Below, in pieces: positions 35,469-44,396 of a stretch of 64,000 nt of DNA. Under the pieces are notes generated by a model. That model was not told the origin of the DNA and did not search any database. It was given only the letters and a program-made list of their open reading frames with translations. Within the stretch, counting starts at the first letter, position 1. Every line of letters begins with the position of its first letter. The position numbers and the translations under genes were made by a program. Source of the DNA: UBA5793 sp040255465 (lineage in GTDB: Bacteria; Planctomycetota; Phycisphaerae; Phycisphaerales; UBA5793); NCBI GenBank assembly GCA_040255465.1, contig JBDZVA010000001.1, forward strand, positions 930,001 to 994,000, read 5' to 3'.

Positions 35469-36095
35469 ATGAAGAAAGCTTTACTAGCAGGAGCCGCCGT
35501 GCTCGCCTTGTCTGGGGCGGCGTTCGGCGACGTGTGGGGTGAACAGGGCGATGCCGGGCAGCTGCTTGGTGACGCGCAGATCACCGTCGGAACCGGATCT
35601 CTCGACGAGATTCAGGGCCATCACACCGCGAATGACATTGACCTTTATTGCATTCGCATCACGGACGTCGGTGCATTCAGCGCCACGACCACCGGCGGAA
35701 CCAGCCTGGACACCCAGCTGTTCCTGTTCGATGCCAACGGCTACGGCGTGACGCATGACGATGATGATCCGAATGGCGGACTTCAGTCGCGCATCACCGG
35801 TCAGTTCGTTCAGGCCCCCGGCCTCTACTACCTGGCGATCAGCGCGTACAACGCAGACCCCCAGTCGATCTCCGGCGCGATCTGGGCGAACAGCCCGTTC
35901 AACGTCGAGCGCGCTCCCGATGGCCCCGGCGCAGGTGATCCGCTCAGCTCATGGAGCACGGGCGGCGCATCCGATGGCGGCTACAGCATCTTCCTGACCG
36001 GTGCTGGCTTCTGCGAAGTTCCGGCTCCCGGCGCTCTGGCGCTGCTCGGCCTCGGCGGTTTCGCCGCGGCGGGTCGCCGTCGCCGTCAGGCGTGA
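35469..36095 (+). CDS. Secreted protein with PEP-CTERM-like sorting tail
   Basis: 208 residues from ATG 35469, preceded by GGAGGAG. Signal peptide KKALLAGAAVLALSGAAFG. The mature part is a beta-rich DVxLYxI domain: DIDLYCIRITDVGAFSATTT, LDTQLFLFDANGYGVTHDDD and APGLYYLAISAYNADPQSI, which resembles the pre-peptidase C-terminal type of jelly roll. The C-terminus is VPAPGALALLGLGGFAAAGRRRR: a PxPG motif, a hydrophobic helix and a basic end. This is the planctomycete variant of PEP-CTERM, recognised by an exosortase-like system. No exosortase is in the window. Confidence 0.82.
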   Translation: MKKALLAGAAVLALSGAAFGDVWGEQGDAGQLLGDAQITVGTGSLDEIQGHHTANDIDLYCIRITDVGAFSATTTGGTSLDTQLFLFDANGYGVTHDDDDPNGGLQSRITGQFVQAPGLYYLAISAYNADPQSISGAIWANSPFNVERAPDGPGAGDPLSSWSTGGASDGGYSIFLTGAGFCEVPAPGALALLGLGGFAAAGRRRRQA

Positions 36096-36151
36096 GAATG
36101 ATTCGAACGCCAAGCGCGGCATGACGCCGCGTGTCCACGTGCACGAATGTC

Positions 36152-36190
36152 AATCGCCCGAACCCCCGCGGCTCGGGCGATTGTCTTTTT
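36152..36190 (+). terminator. Intrinsic terminator
   Basis: AATCGCCCGA (36152-36161) pairs with TCGGGCGATT (36173-36182), 10 bp, followed by GTCTTTTT. The tail is identical to the porin 1 terminator. Confidence 0.9.
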
Positions 36191-37384
36191 CTACTTTTTG
36201 GCCTGGAACCGCTCGGCTCGATCCTGATCGCGGTTCTCCTTGGCCTGGTAGAGCCGCTCGGTGCCTTCCTCCGCTTCGAGGTGGCCGACCTGGGTGTAGT
36301 AGGTGTGGCCGCGCTGCATGTTCCAGTGTTCGCCCTTGAGGCCGAGGTCACCCAGGTTGGGCTGAACGTGCTTGACGGAGATGCACTGCGAGGTCGGCCG
36401 CCGGACGAATCCTCTGGCCGTCATCGCGCGTCCGAGCGGCGTCTGCTCCTGCGACCACGTCGCCATCTGGTCGCACTTGTTGCCGGCGGCTTGATGGAGC
36501 GCGAAATCCAGCAGGAGATCGACGACGTCCTGTCGACCCGGCACTGTCCACAGAACGTCGACGTAGCAGACGCGCACGTCCAACCGGGTGATGTTGAGCA
36601 CGAGGTAGCCGATCACCTGCCCGGCTTCGCGGTAGGCAAAGCACTTGAAGGGGACGGCGGCGTCGGTTCGGAACTTGTAGTTGAGCCATTCCGACCCACC
36701 CCAGCCGAAGATGCGGCCGTTCTCGCCGGGCGCCTTGGCGTGCTGCCAGAAGGCGTCAAACTCGGGGCCGAAGTGTTCGATCGGAGTGATGTCGCCGGTC
36801 ATCGAGGCGGGGGTCTTCCACGAGCGGCTCAGGGGCCCGGGGAGGATGGAAGCCAGCGCCGCCGACTTGGTGGCTTTGCTGACCATTCCGCGCAGCGAGA
36901 TGAGTTTGACGAGCTTGAGGTTCTCCCACACGATCGTGTACTTCATGCGCTTGGTGACCAGCGCTCTCATGTGGGGTGTCGTGATGCTGTAGGTGAAGCG
37001 GACGGTGGGGAGACTGAAGGCCTTTTCGACACCCTCGGTCATCGTGCGCAGGAGCGCCAGACTTCTGCAGTCTTCCCGAATCGCGGTGTCCTGGTGCTGA
37101 TAGATGAGCGAGAGTTCGCCGTCGACGGCGTAGGGGACGGGGTTGGCGCCGATGAAGCCGACAATCTCTCCTTCGTGCAGCGCGATGAAGAAGCCCTGGT
37201 CCTTGTTGTAGGGTCCGCCGAAGAACTTCCACTCGATGTAGGACGCGTCGACGGTGCGCCCGAGACACTCCTTGAGGAGTTTTGGAAGTCTGGGTACATC
37301 GCCGTGCTCGAAGCGCCTGATCTCAAGATCGCTGACCTTCAGCCGCGTTTCGCCGGCCGTCGCCTGCTCCGATTCACTCGCCAC
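36191..37384 (-). CDS. GNAT-like acetyltransferase protein
   Basis: 397 residues from GTG 37384, with CAGGAG 9 nt upstream; the ATG at 37465 is less likely. Two GNAT-like halves can be seen. The N-terminal one has VSDLEIRRFEHGDVPRLPKL, FFIALHEGEIVGFIGANPV and LRTMTEGVEKAF. The C-terminal one has FAYREAGQVIGYLVLNITRL, RVCYVDVLWTVPGRQDVVDL and ARGFVRRPT. Acetyl-CoA-dependent acyl transfer is likely, but the canonical R/Q-x-x-G-x-G/A loop is not obvious in either half, so the substrate and activity remain open. The 17-nt promoter block lies upstream. Confidence 0.65.
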   Translation of the reverse strand: MASESEQATAGETRLKVSDLEIRRFEHGDVPRLPKLLKECLGRTVDASYIEWKFFGGPYNKDQGFFIALHEGEIVGFIGANPVPYAVDGELSLIYQHQDTAIREDCRSLALLRTMTEGVEKAFSLPTVRFTYSITTPHMRALVTKRMKYTIVWENLKLVKLISLRGMVSKATKSAALASILPGPLSRSWKTPASMTGDITPIEHFGPEFDAFWQHAKAPGENGRIFGWGGSEWLNYKFRTDAAVPFKCFAYREAGQVIGYLVLNITRLDVRVCYVDVLWTVPGRQDVVDLLLDFALHQAAGNKCDQMATWSQEQTPLGRAMTARGFVRRPTSQCISVKHVQPNLGDLGLKGEHWNMQRGHTYYTQVGHLEAEEGTERLYQAKENRDQDRAERFQAKK

Positions 37385-37456
37385 GCTGTCGCTCCTGTGC
37401 CTTGGGCATCCACTGCACGCACTCGATCGTTGGAAAGGCGACCGGGCGATTGACCA

Positions 37457-37473
37457 GCAGATCATATCGGCCG
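37457..37473 (-). promoter_or_regulatory. Conserved promoter block upstream of the GNAT-like gene
   Basis: The minus strand reads CGGCCGATATGATCTGC, identical to the block upstream of parA. Confidence 0.5.
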
Positions 37474-37731
37474 GAACTTCGGGGCTGTGTGCGATTGTTG
37501 TGAATTGCTGATGGAGGGGGGTGGTTTTTTCAGGATTCCGCGAGCGTTTGCAGCGGCGCTGAACCCTCTTGCGATTGGTGCGTATAGTTCGGCTCCGGCG
37601 AACCGGGGATGGTGAATCCGTCCACGCCGGGCCTCAATCGGCCGGTCGTTCTGGACGATAATGGCCCATGTGGAACCCCGCCCGCGCACTGGCTGCAGCA
37701 GAATTGCTGAGTACGACTGGAGAGCGGTCTC

Positions 37732-39069
37732 GTGACAGCCGGCAACGCACAACGCAACCGAGTCGTCGTGACCGGCGTCGGCGCGATCACCTGCCTTGGC
37801 CTCTCGGCCGAGCAGACGTGGTGTGGTCTGCTCGAAGGAAAGTCCGGCATTCGCAAGATGTCCCAGCCCGACTGCCAGGGGTTTGACATCTCTGTGGCGG
37901 GAGAGATTCTTGGTTTTGATCCCCTGGAAGTACTCGGCCATGAATGGGCCTACCTCGGCGATCGGTTCACCCAGATCGCCCTGGCGGCCAGCCTGCAGGC
38001 GATCCAGGCGGCGGGTCTGGACCTCAGTCGCGGCCAGGCGAGCCACGCGGGCGTCGTGCTCGCCAACGCCCATTACAACTGCGGCCGCGACTCCTGGGGC
38101 GGCCGCGCGTTGCAGCACTTCCCGACCGGCGGCGTCGATGCAGATCGGTTCTGTGAACTGGTGGGCATCGTCCGCGAGGGGTTCAACGAACGCCACAAGG
38201 GCTATCCGGTCGAGCAGAACATCGTCTATCGCCAGAACCCCGACTACCCGACGCATCTCGTCGCGCGATATCTCAAGACCTCGGGGCCGCTGTTTACCGT
38301 CAGCAGCGCCTGCGTGAGTGGGGCCAAGACGATCGAGCGCGGCGTGCGCTGGCTCCGTCGCGGGCAATGCGAGGTGGCGGTGTGCGGCGGGTCGGAATCC
38401 GTCGTCGATCCGTGGGGCATCTGGTTCCTCAACGCCATGCGGGCGCTGACGTCATTCAGCGCGGATCCGCAACATGCGAGCAAGCCCTTCGACCGCGACC
38501 GTTCCGGCTTTGTGCTGGCGGAAGGCGCCGGCGTGCTCATCCTTGAGACGCTCGACCATGCAATGCGGCGCGATGCGCCGATCCTGGCTGAAGTGATCGG
38601 CGTCGGCGGATCGGCCAACGCGAACAGTCTGTATGCGCCAGAGCCGGTTGGCGATGGCGTGGCCGGCGCGATGCGCGCTGCGTTGTCCGATGCGCAGATT
38701 GAGCCCGACCTGATTGACGTAGTCTTTGCACACGCGACTTCGACGGGCATCGGCGACCCGGCTGAGGCGGACGGCATCCGCCTTACCTTCGGCGAGCACG
38801 CGTCCAAGGTGGCCGTGACTGCCACCAAATCCATGATGGGGCACGCGATCGCGGCGGCGGGGGCGCTGGGGGCGATCCAGTGTGTTCAGTCCATCCGTGA
38901 TAACGTCATTCCGCCGATCATCAACCTCGAAAACGTGGATGAAGCGTGCCAGGGGCTGAATTACATTCGCGGCGAGGCAGCGGAGTGTCGCACGGACTAC
39001 GCCTTGAACAACGCCTTCGGCTTCGGTGGCGCCAACGCGTCCAATATCTTCAAACGCTTCACGGGCTAA
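37732..39069 (+). CDS. Beta-ketoacyl-ACP synthase (FabF/KAS II-like)
   Basis: 445 residues from GTG 37732. The CHH catalytic triad is present: Cys194 in SSACVSGA, His334 in AHATSTGIGDPAEA and His371 in KSMMGHAIAAAGA. N-terminal VVVTGVGAITCLGLS and C-terminal NNAFGFGGANASNIFKRF are typical of KAS I/II. A middle insertion (HKGYPVEQNIVYRQNPDYPT) and its stand-alone position, with no acpP, fabG or fabD nearby, suggest a special role rather than the main FabF. Condensation of acyl-ACP with malonyl-ACP is the expected reaction. Confidence 0.88.
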   Translation: MTAGNAQRNRVVVTGVGAITCLGLSAEQTWCGLLEGKSGIRKMSQPDCQGFDISVAGEILGFDPLEVLGHEWAYLGDRFTQIALAASLQAIQAAGLDLSRGQASHAGVVLANAHYNCGRDSWGGRALQHFPTGGVDADRFCELVGIVREGFNERHKGYPVEQNIVYRQNPDYPTHLVARYLKTSGPLFTVSSACVSGAKTIERGVRWLRRGQCEVAVCGGSESVVDPWGIWFLNAMRALTSFSADPQHASKPFDRDRSGFVLAEGAGVLILETLDHAMRRDAPILAEVIGVGGSANANSLYAPEPVGDGVAGAMRAALSDAQIEPDLIDVVFAHATSTGIGDPAEADGIRLTFGEHASKVAVTATKSMMGHAIAAAGALGAIQCVQSIRDNVIPPIINLENVDEACQGLNYIRGEAAECRTDYALNNAFGFGGANASNIFKRFTG

Positions 39070-39193
39070 GGGCGCCGCGCCACTACAATCCGGACAGATT
39101 CGAGGCAACGACGCCGTTGCGGCGGCAATAGGCTCCGCTGAGGCTCGTTGTGCCGATAGCCAGTCGGTCTCGCGACTTCGTGGAGGAACAGCC

Positions 39194-40225
39194 ATGCGCA
39201 CCATGCTTTTTAACCTGACGATCGTGGGTCTTCTGTCCGCAGCGCCGGTGCTGGCGCAACAGAATCCTGAGCCGCCTGCAGCCACGCAGCCGGAGCCGGC
39301 GCATCGTGCCCGGCAGAATCGGCAATCGCCGCCGCTGAGCGGACCGAAGGTGGAAGTGACTGAAGCGCCTGGAGCCGCGATGTCGTTCGGTGGGGAGGCA
39401 GGGCAGGTGGCGCGAGTGAACAAGTCCAACCTGCGCCAGTACGCCACGATTCTCAAGGCGATGGAACTCAGTGAGGCGCAGCGCCGGCAGGCGGAGGCCA
39501 TCATTCGTGAGTACGGCGAAGCGGTTCGCGCTTACCAGGAAGAGCACGCCGCCGAGTTGCGCCAATTGCGCGAAGTCATGATTCGCGAGAGCCGGGGGAC
39601 CAATCCACGCGCGGCCGGAGCGGCGGTGAGCGATCAAGCGCCACCGCGCCGACCTGGCGCCACGGATGCACGACCCGCGCGTCCGACCGATCGCGCCACC
39701 GATCGTCCGGCGACTCGGACGGCGCCGCCAACCGATGCCCGCCCGGACGCACCTGCGGATGCGCCGCGTCGACCACTCGCGGGGCAGCGGCCGGGCGCTG
39801 GCCAGGCCGATTGGCCCGTGCAAAGCAAGGAAGCGCGCGAGGCGATGGAACGCTTGATGGAGATCCGCAAGGCCACGCCGCCTCAGGAGCCGTATATGAA
39901 GCGGCTCTACGAATTGCTTACGGGCGAGCAGAAGGCGGAGTTTGATCGGCGAATCGAGGAGCTGTATCAGGCGCAGATGGAGCAGCAGATGCAACGCCGA
40001 CTGGCAGCGGCCGGGGTCAACCCTGAAGCGATGCAGCAGATGGACGGCATGCAGCGCGGCGAAGACGGGCGGCCCATCGTCGACGAGTCCCAGTTCACGC
40101 CACAGATGCGTGAGCGACTGCGCCGAATGCGGCTGGAGCGTCGCAAGATGCTCGAGAATCGAGAGCGGCAGAACCCGACGCCGCCGAGCCCGGACGACAT
40201 CGAATTCGAGAAGCCCCATCGCTGA
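39194..40225 (+). CDS. Exported LTXXQ/Spy-like protein with long Pro/Arg/Ala linker
   Basis: 343 residues from ATG 39194. The signal peptide is RTMLFNLTIVGLLSAAPVLA. A helical segment (KAMELSEAQRRQAEAIIREY) resembles the LTXXQ motif of Spy/CpxP-type periplasmic chaperones. A low-complexity linker (about residues 155-210) rich in Ala, Pro, Arg, Asp and Thr separates it from a second helical part (LYELLTGEQKAEFDRRIEEL), again LT-x-x-Q-like, followed by Met/Gln-rich helix and a charged end. Likely a periplasmic stress or sensing protein; this is inferred from motifs only. Confidence 0.65.
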   Translation: MRTMLFNLTIVGLLSAAPVLAQQNPEPPAATQPEPAHRARQNRQSPPLSGPKVEVTEAPGAAMSFGGEAGQVARVNKSNLRQYATILKAMELSEAQRRQAEAIIREYGEAVRAYQEEHAAELRQLREVMIRESRGTNPRAAGAAVSDQAPPRRPGATDARPARPTDRATDRPATRTAPPTDARPDAPADAPRRPLAGQRPGAGQADWPVQSKEAREAMERLMEIRKATPPQEPYMKRLYELLTGEQKAEFDRRIEELYQAQMEQQMQRRLAAAGVNPEAMQQMDGMQRGEDGRPIVDESQFTPQMRERLRRMRLERRKMLENRERQNPTPPSPDDIEFEKPHR

Positions 40226-40240
40226 TTCTGAGAGGCGTTG

Positions 40241-40675
40241 CTATTTCTCGTGCGGGGCAAAGAGGTCGTCGAGGACCATCTCGCGGTACTTGACCATCTG
40301 CCCGCGCGTGCCGCCGGGATTCGGACCCGAGGTATCGGCGGGCTGGGCGATGACGACGTCGAAGAGCTTCATGCGGATGGCCCTGGTCTTTTCATCAACG
40401 CTGATGGTGGCTCGTTCGGCGTAAAGCAGGCCCTGCTTGCCATTGACGCGCACGCCCCGAAGTTCCTGGGCGTCGGCGTCGTAGCGTTGGGCGGAGATGG
40501 TCAGTTCCAGACCCGGCTGTTTGACGCCTTTGAGCATCGACGCGACGAGGTCGGCCTTGATCTCGGCAGCGGTGCGGGTGTCGCTGCGACTGCAGCCTGA
40601 GACAAACATCACGGCCGAAAGCAGCGCCGAAACCACGAATACCCGGCGGATCATTGTGTGAACGGAGCGTGTCAT
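40241..40675 (-). CDS. Lipoprotein of unknown function, possibly LptC/LptA-like
   Basis: 144 residues from ATG 40675; GGAGG lies 8 nt upstream, which favours this start over 40711 and 40654. Signal II with lipobox VSGC (RRVFVVSALLSAVMFVSGCS). The mature part has a short helix, AAEIKADLVASMLKG, and a beta-strand run LELTISAQRYDADAQELRGV, RVNGKQGLLYAERATISVDE. Two neighbouring strand pairs with Y.AD.A and G..A...A..D resemble the jellyroll of LptC/LptA, but the protein is short and no Lpt genes are near. Convergent with the LTXXQ-like gene, 15 nt apart. Confidence 0.6.
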   Translation of the reverse strand: MTRSVHTMIRRVFVVSALLSAVMFVSGCSRSDTRTAAEIKADLVASMLKGVKQPGLELTISAQRYDADAQELRGVRVNGKQGLLYAERATISVDEKTRAIRMKLFDVVIAQPADTSGPNPGGTRGQMVKYREMVLDDLFAPHEK

Positions 40676-41206
40676 CGGTCGTGCCTCCAGGCCCGGCGCT
40701 TCGCGCCTCATCTGCAGATATCGGTCGCTTTTGCAGGCGAGTTTGGCGAATCCCGGGGTTCATTTCCCGGTTTGGCGCGCCTGCGAAAACGAGGCGGGCA
40801 CCGACGCGCCGACGAAGCGGACCGGCAACGGGCGTCGTGTGGCGCGCGAGGTGAATTGTCCGATGTCGATTCCGACGGCTCGCTCGGCGAAACGAACCCA
40901 GCGCGCCGCCAAACTGACGGCGCGACGAATACTGAAATCACTTCGCCTTGACTGTTGACGCGACATGATGTACGGGTGTATCGTTTGTCATGAATCCGTT
41001 GATCGGCCATCTCGCAGGAGACACCGATCGAAGGACGGAGAGACACAGGGCGCGCGTTGGTATTGCAAGTGGTTTGAAGCTCCGCACACTTGCCCCGGCC
41101 GTGCCTGAACTACAAAACGTGTGCGTCGTCCCTTGCGGCGGCGCACACGTTTGTGCTTTTGGATGAGTTGCCCTCTGGAGCGTGTGCTTTTGTGTGGAGC
41201 CTGGTG
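40676..41206. other. Gene-free region with promoter-like and hairpin elements
   Basis: No gene. It contains TTGACG (40954-40959), 17 nt, GTATCG (40977-40982) and a strong hairpin at 41115-41152, an arrangement that would fit a small transcript of about 170 nt. Confidence 0.35.
41115..41152 (+). terminator. Strong hairpin before rpiA
   Basis: AAACGTGTGCG (41115-41125) pairs perfectly over 11 bp with CGCACACGTTT (41142-41152), with a 16-nt loop; GTGCTTTT follows. Terminator or attenuator-like. Confidence 0.5.
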
Positions 41207-41914
41207 ATGAGCGAGACGACGTTGACGGATGACCTCCTCGCCGCCGCTGCCGTCGAACCGGTGCGGCGTGGGATGGTGGTGGGGCTCGGCACCGGCCGCG
41301 CCGCCAGCCGCGGCATCCACGCCCTGGCCGCGAAGGTGAAGCGAGACCAACTTGAGATTACGTGCGTGGCGACGAGCCGGCGTTCGGCAGAGTTGGCGCT
41401 TTCACTCGGCTTGGAAGTCGCACCGATGCGAGATGTGCCGCGCGTCGATGTGCTCTTCGACGGCGTCGATGAACTCGAGCCGGGGCTGGCGATGACCAAG
41501 GGCGCCGGCGGGGCGATGACGCGAGAGCGCATTGTCGCCGATGCCGCCGACCTGCGAATCTATCTCATGGATGAGAGCAAAGTCGTGCAGCACCTCGGTG
41601 AGCGATTTGCCCTGCCCGTTGAAGTGCTCGAATTCGGCCTCGCTTCCACCCGCGCAGGGCTCGAACAACTCGGACTGACTCCAAACCTGCGTCTGGCTGG
41701 CGATGAGTCGTCGGATCTCTACCTGACGGATGAGGCCAATCTCGTGCTGGACTGCGCCTATGGGGAGACCTCGCGCGGCGATCTGCTCGAACTGTCCAGA
41801 GCCATCGACTCGATCGCGGGTGTCGTCGGCCACGGCCTTTTTGCCACACAGGCGGACGTGGTGCTGATCGAGAGTGCCGATCGCCGGCGGCTGGAGCGAC
41901 GCGAACGCGGCTGA
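41207..41914 (+). CDS. rpiA: Ribose-5-phosphate isomerase A
   Basis: 235 residues from ATG 41207. It converts ribose 5-phosphate to ribulose 5-phosphate in the pentose phosphate pathway. The signatures are VVGLGTGRAASRGIHAL (phosphate-binding), then FDGVDELEPGLAMTKGAGGAMTRERIVA with the catalytic Asp/Glu cluster, and DESKVVQHLG. In the last part, NLRLAGDESSDLYLTDEANLVLDC and GVVGHGLFATQADVVLI match the RpiA C-terminal end. The usual GS.A in the first loop is GR.A, a minor change. Expressed as a single gene. Confidence 0.9.
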   Translation: MSETTLTDDLLAAAAVEPVRRGMVVGLGTGRAASRGIHALAAKVKRDQLEITCVATSRRSAELALSLGLEVAPMRDVPRVDVLFDGVDELEPGLAMTKGAGGAMTRERIVADAADLRIYLMDESKVVQHLGERFALPVEVLEFGLASTRAGLEQLGLTPNLRLAGDESSDLYLTDEANLVLDCAYGETSRGDLLELSRAIDSIAGVVGHGLFATQADVVLIESADRRRLERRERG

Positions 41915-41994
41915 GTTGTTGCGCTGTTGTTGCGCATTGGATCCGGGCTGGGCGGTATGCTGAGAGCAGCCGGTCTTTCCGGAAGGAGACTCTC

Positions 41995-43140
41995 ATGCGC
42001 CGTTCGCTCAATACTCTGACCGCCGCAATTGCCGCCTCACTGGTGGCGTGTTCGTCGTTGGTCGCCCAGCAGCAGACGGGGGCGCAGGCGGCCGGCCCCT
42101 GGTGGATCGAAGTCGGCGTGAAGGCGCACTCGATCCTTGTCGATCCGAAGTTGCTCGAAGTGCACGAGGTCATCGAAGCCGAGCAGCGCCCGATGGGCAT
42201 TCTCTCGCCGGATGGAAGCAAGGTCGCGTTTCTCGGCACACAGCCCGGCTCGGCTCGACCGTTTGACCTGTTTGTCGCCGACGTCGATCTGACGCAGCCC
42301 TCGGGCAAGGCGAACATCCGCCGACTGACAACGGATCAGGATCGTCCGATCGCGCCCAAGTGGCTGCCCGGCAGCGATGCGGTGGTGTTCATGGCGGGTG
42401 AGAACACCGCGCAGCAGGTGTGGTACGTTGAGGTGGCGCCAGGGCACGAGCCGGAGCGCGTCAGTCGCACGCCGCTGCGTTGTTACGACGTTTCGATTCA
42501 CGGCGGCCAGATCTACTTCCTCGTTCACAAGGGCAGCAAGCAGAAGCAGGTGTTCAAGGATCTGATGGTGGCGCGATCTCCGGGTCTTCCCGTTTCCGCT
42601 TCGAATCGCGGCCCGCGGGCAATCCTCGAAGATCAGAGCGTTTTCAGTTACGCCGTGTCTCCAGATGGGCAGACCATCGCGTGGGGCGGGGCCGGCTCGT
42701 TGCATTTCTACGATCTCGTGACGAAGCAGACTCGGGAGATTCCGCTGCAGGGCGTGCACCCGCAACTGCTCAACCACGGGGCGTATCACATGGCGTGGCG
42801 ACCGGACAAGAAGGTGCTGGCGATCTATTGCAGCTTCCTCGGCGGTATTGCGATGGCTCCCGATGCGCCGCCCGATACGCCCTGGCCGCGCATGTTTGCC
42901 GAGGACAAGATCTTCTTCGTGCCCGTCGACTGGACGCCGACGGCCGAGGCGCTCAAGGTCGGCACGACGCAGGAGAACTTCCCCTCGCCGACCGCTGATG
43001 ATCCCAAGGCGGAAGTTTCGCCGCCGGCGGGAGATGAGTCGCAGCCGTGGTGGGTGCGCGGCATTTCGCAGCATCTTCTCGCGATGAAGTGGATCGATGC
43101 AGATGAGGGGAAGCGGCGCGTCAAGGCGGCGGATCGTTGA
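41995..43140 (+). CDS. Secreted TolB-like beta-propeller protein
   Basis: 381 residues from ATG 41995, with GGAAGGAG 6-8 nt upstream. The signal peptide is RRSLNTLTAAIAASLVACSSLVAQ; the Cys before SS is not in a good lipobox. Repeats of the TolB/WD40-like type are seen: GILSPDGSKVAFLGTQPGSA, APKWLPGSDAVVFMAGENTAQ, SYAVSPDGQTIAWGGAGSLH and AWRPDKKVLAIYCSFLGG. About four to five blades are recognisable. Likely exported and binding proteins or ligands; not assignable to TolB itself because no pal or tolA is adjacent. Confidence 0.72.
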   Translation: MRRSLNTLTAAIAASLVACSSLVAQQQTGAQAAGPWWIEVGVKAHSILVDPKLLEVHEVIEAEQRPMGILSPDGSKVAFLGTQPGSARPFDLFVADVDLTQPSGKANIRRLTTDQDRPIAPKWLPGSDAVVFMAGENTAQQVWYVEVAPGHEPERVSRTPLRCYDVSIHGGQIYFLVHKGSKQKQVFKDLMVARSPGLPVSASNRGPRAILEDQSVFSYAVSPDGQTIAWGGAGSLHFYDLVTKQTREIPLQGVHPQLLNHGAYHMAWRPDKKVLAIYCSFLGGIAMAPDAPPDTPWPRMFAEDKIFFVPVDWTPTAEALKVGTTQENFPSPTADDPKAEVSPPAGDESQPWWVRGISQHLLAMKWIDADEGKRRVKAADR

Positions 43141-43175
43141 AGTGAGAAGCGTCGGACTGGTTGAGTAGGACGAAG

Positions 43176-44312
43176 TCAGTCGTGCGCCAGGAGAATCGCC
43201 GGCCGGCCGGTCGCTTCATCCAGCGGCCAGTGGCGCATCGTGGTGATGTTCTCACACGCTTCCCCGGGATTGTTTGCATCGGGCGTGAGGATGGTGTCCT
43301 CGCTCTTGGTGCCGGTGATGGATGGGTTCCAGCCGACGAGTTGGCGCGGCTGGACGGTGCGCGTTTCCTCGGGCGTCGCCTTTAAGTCGCGCAGGTCATA
43401 ACCCATCGGACCGCCCTGGTGGTGTTTGTGCCATTCGTCCTTGTAGCCGCATTGTTCATACATCGCGATGCCGTGGGCAAGGCACTCGGACCACGAGCGC
43501 CCGATGCGCGTGGCGTCATGCAGGGCGCGATCGACTTTGCACACGGCCTCGTGTCGGCGCTTGAGATCGTCGGGCAGCGACCGGCCGAAGTGCACGAGAC
43601 GGGAGATGGAGACGGTCAGGCCGCGGCGTTGGGCGCAGAGGGCGACCATGACGGTTTTCTCGACACGGTTGCTCGTCGGAATCGGATGGCGGTAGCGCTG
43701 CAGGCGATCGTCGGCGGCGATGAGCACGACCGGAGCGAGAATGTTGAGCGTGCGCAGTTCGCCCGTCAGATGGCCGGCGATCTCCAGTTCGCTCACGCCG
43801 AGCTTGACAAAACGCATCAGCGCCTCGGTCATGACCAGGGCGGCATCGCAGCCCAGCGATCGGGCAACTTCGATTTCACGGTTGGTCAGCGGGGTGCGGA
43901 TGGATTGAATCGGGTCCGGCCCGAGGTGATCCAAACCACATCGGGAGATGTCCGTGCCGGCATCGTTGAACGCGGAGTTGAGCATCGAATCCATCGAGGC
44001 TTCGTGCGACCACCAGTCCGGCGCTGCGACGTCCCAGTGCGTCGGATCAAATCGCTCTTCTTCGAGCAGGCGGTCGCGTTCGATGTTGTCGGTGAGCAGC
44101 ACGGGCTTGCGCTTGAACGACTCGGCGAACCACAGGATGGAGCCGACGCCGGTCGCGCTGCCGAGATCGACATGGACATCCGCGCCGTCCGTGAGCCAGG
44201 CGATGTTGGCGCGTTTGCGCAGCAGCAGAGCGTGCAAGTTGAGTCGCTCGCGCAATGCGTTGAGGCGGTCGCGCTTGACGGGATCGATGCCGGCGGGGTG
44301 TGCGTCTGTCAT
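43176..44312 (-). CDS. M24 (aminopeptidase P/creatinase-fold) protein with missing metal ligands
   Basis: 378 residues from ATG 44312. The first domain (RERLNLHALLLRKRANIAWL, LGSATGVGSILWFAE) is a creatinase-like N-terminal domain. In the pita-bread domain the conserved HHQGGPMGY and the C-terminal WNPSITGTKSEDTIL are present. The two Asp ligands found in active M24 metallopeptidases are replaced: the strand reads VMVALCAQRRGLTVSISRLV instead of the usual D.G....SD.TR. One Glu ligand also seems lost (WNPSI). It may be a non-metal enzyme, as creatinase is, or a binding protein. TATACAAT lies 9 nt before the start. Confidence 0.8.
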   Translation of the reverse strand: MTDAHPAGIDPVKRDRLNALRERLNLHALLLRKRANIAWLTDGADVHVDLGSATGVGSILWFAESFKRKPVLLTDNIERDRLLEEERFDPTHWDVAAPDWWSHEASMDSMLNSAFNDAGTDISRCGLDHLGPDPIQSIRTPLTNREIEVARSLGCDAALVMTEALMRFVKLGVSELEIAGHLTGELRTLNILAPVVLIAADDRLQRYRHPIPTSNRVEKTVMVALCAQRRGLTVSISRLVHFGRSLPDDLKRRHEAVCKVDRALHDATRIGRSWSECLAHGIAMYEQCGYKDEWHKHHQGGPMGYDLRDLKATPEETRTVQPRQLVGWNPSITGTKSEDTILTPDANNPGEACENITTMRHWPLDEATGRPAILLAHD

Positions 44313-44344
44313 GGCGAGCGCATTGTATAGGCCGACAAATGAAC

Positions 44345-44368
44345 AGCCCGGCGCTCCTGCGCCGGGCT
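44345..44368 (-). terminator. Terminator hairpin downstream of metK
   Basis: AGCCCGGCGC (44345-44354), TCCT loop, GCGCCGGGCT (44359-44368): a perfect 10-bp stem. On the minus strand GTTCATTTG follows, a weak T-run. Confidence 0.6.
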
Positions 44369-44396
44369 GGTGGAGTTGAAACGGGTGATGGGCTGA

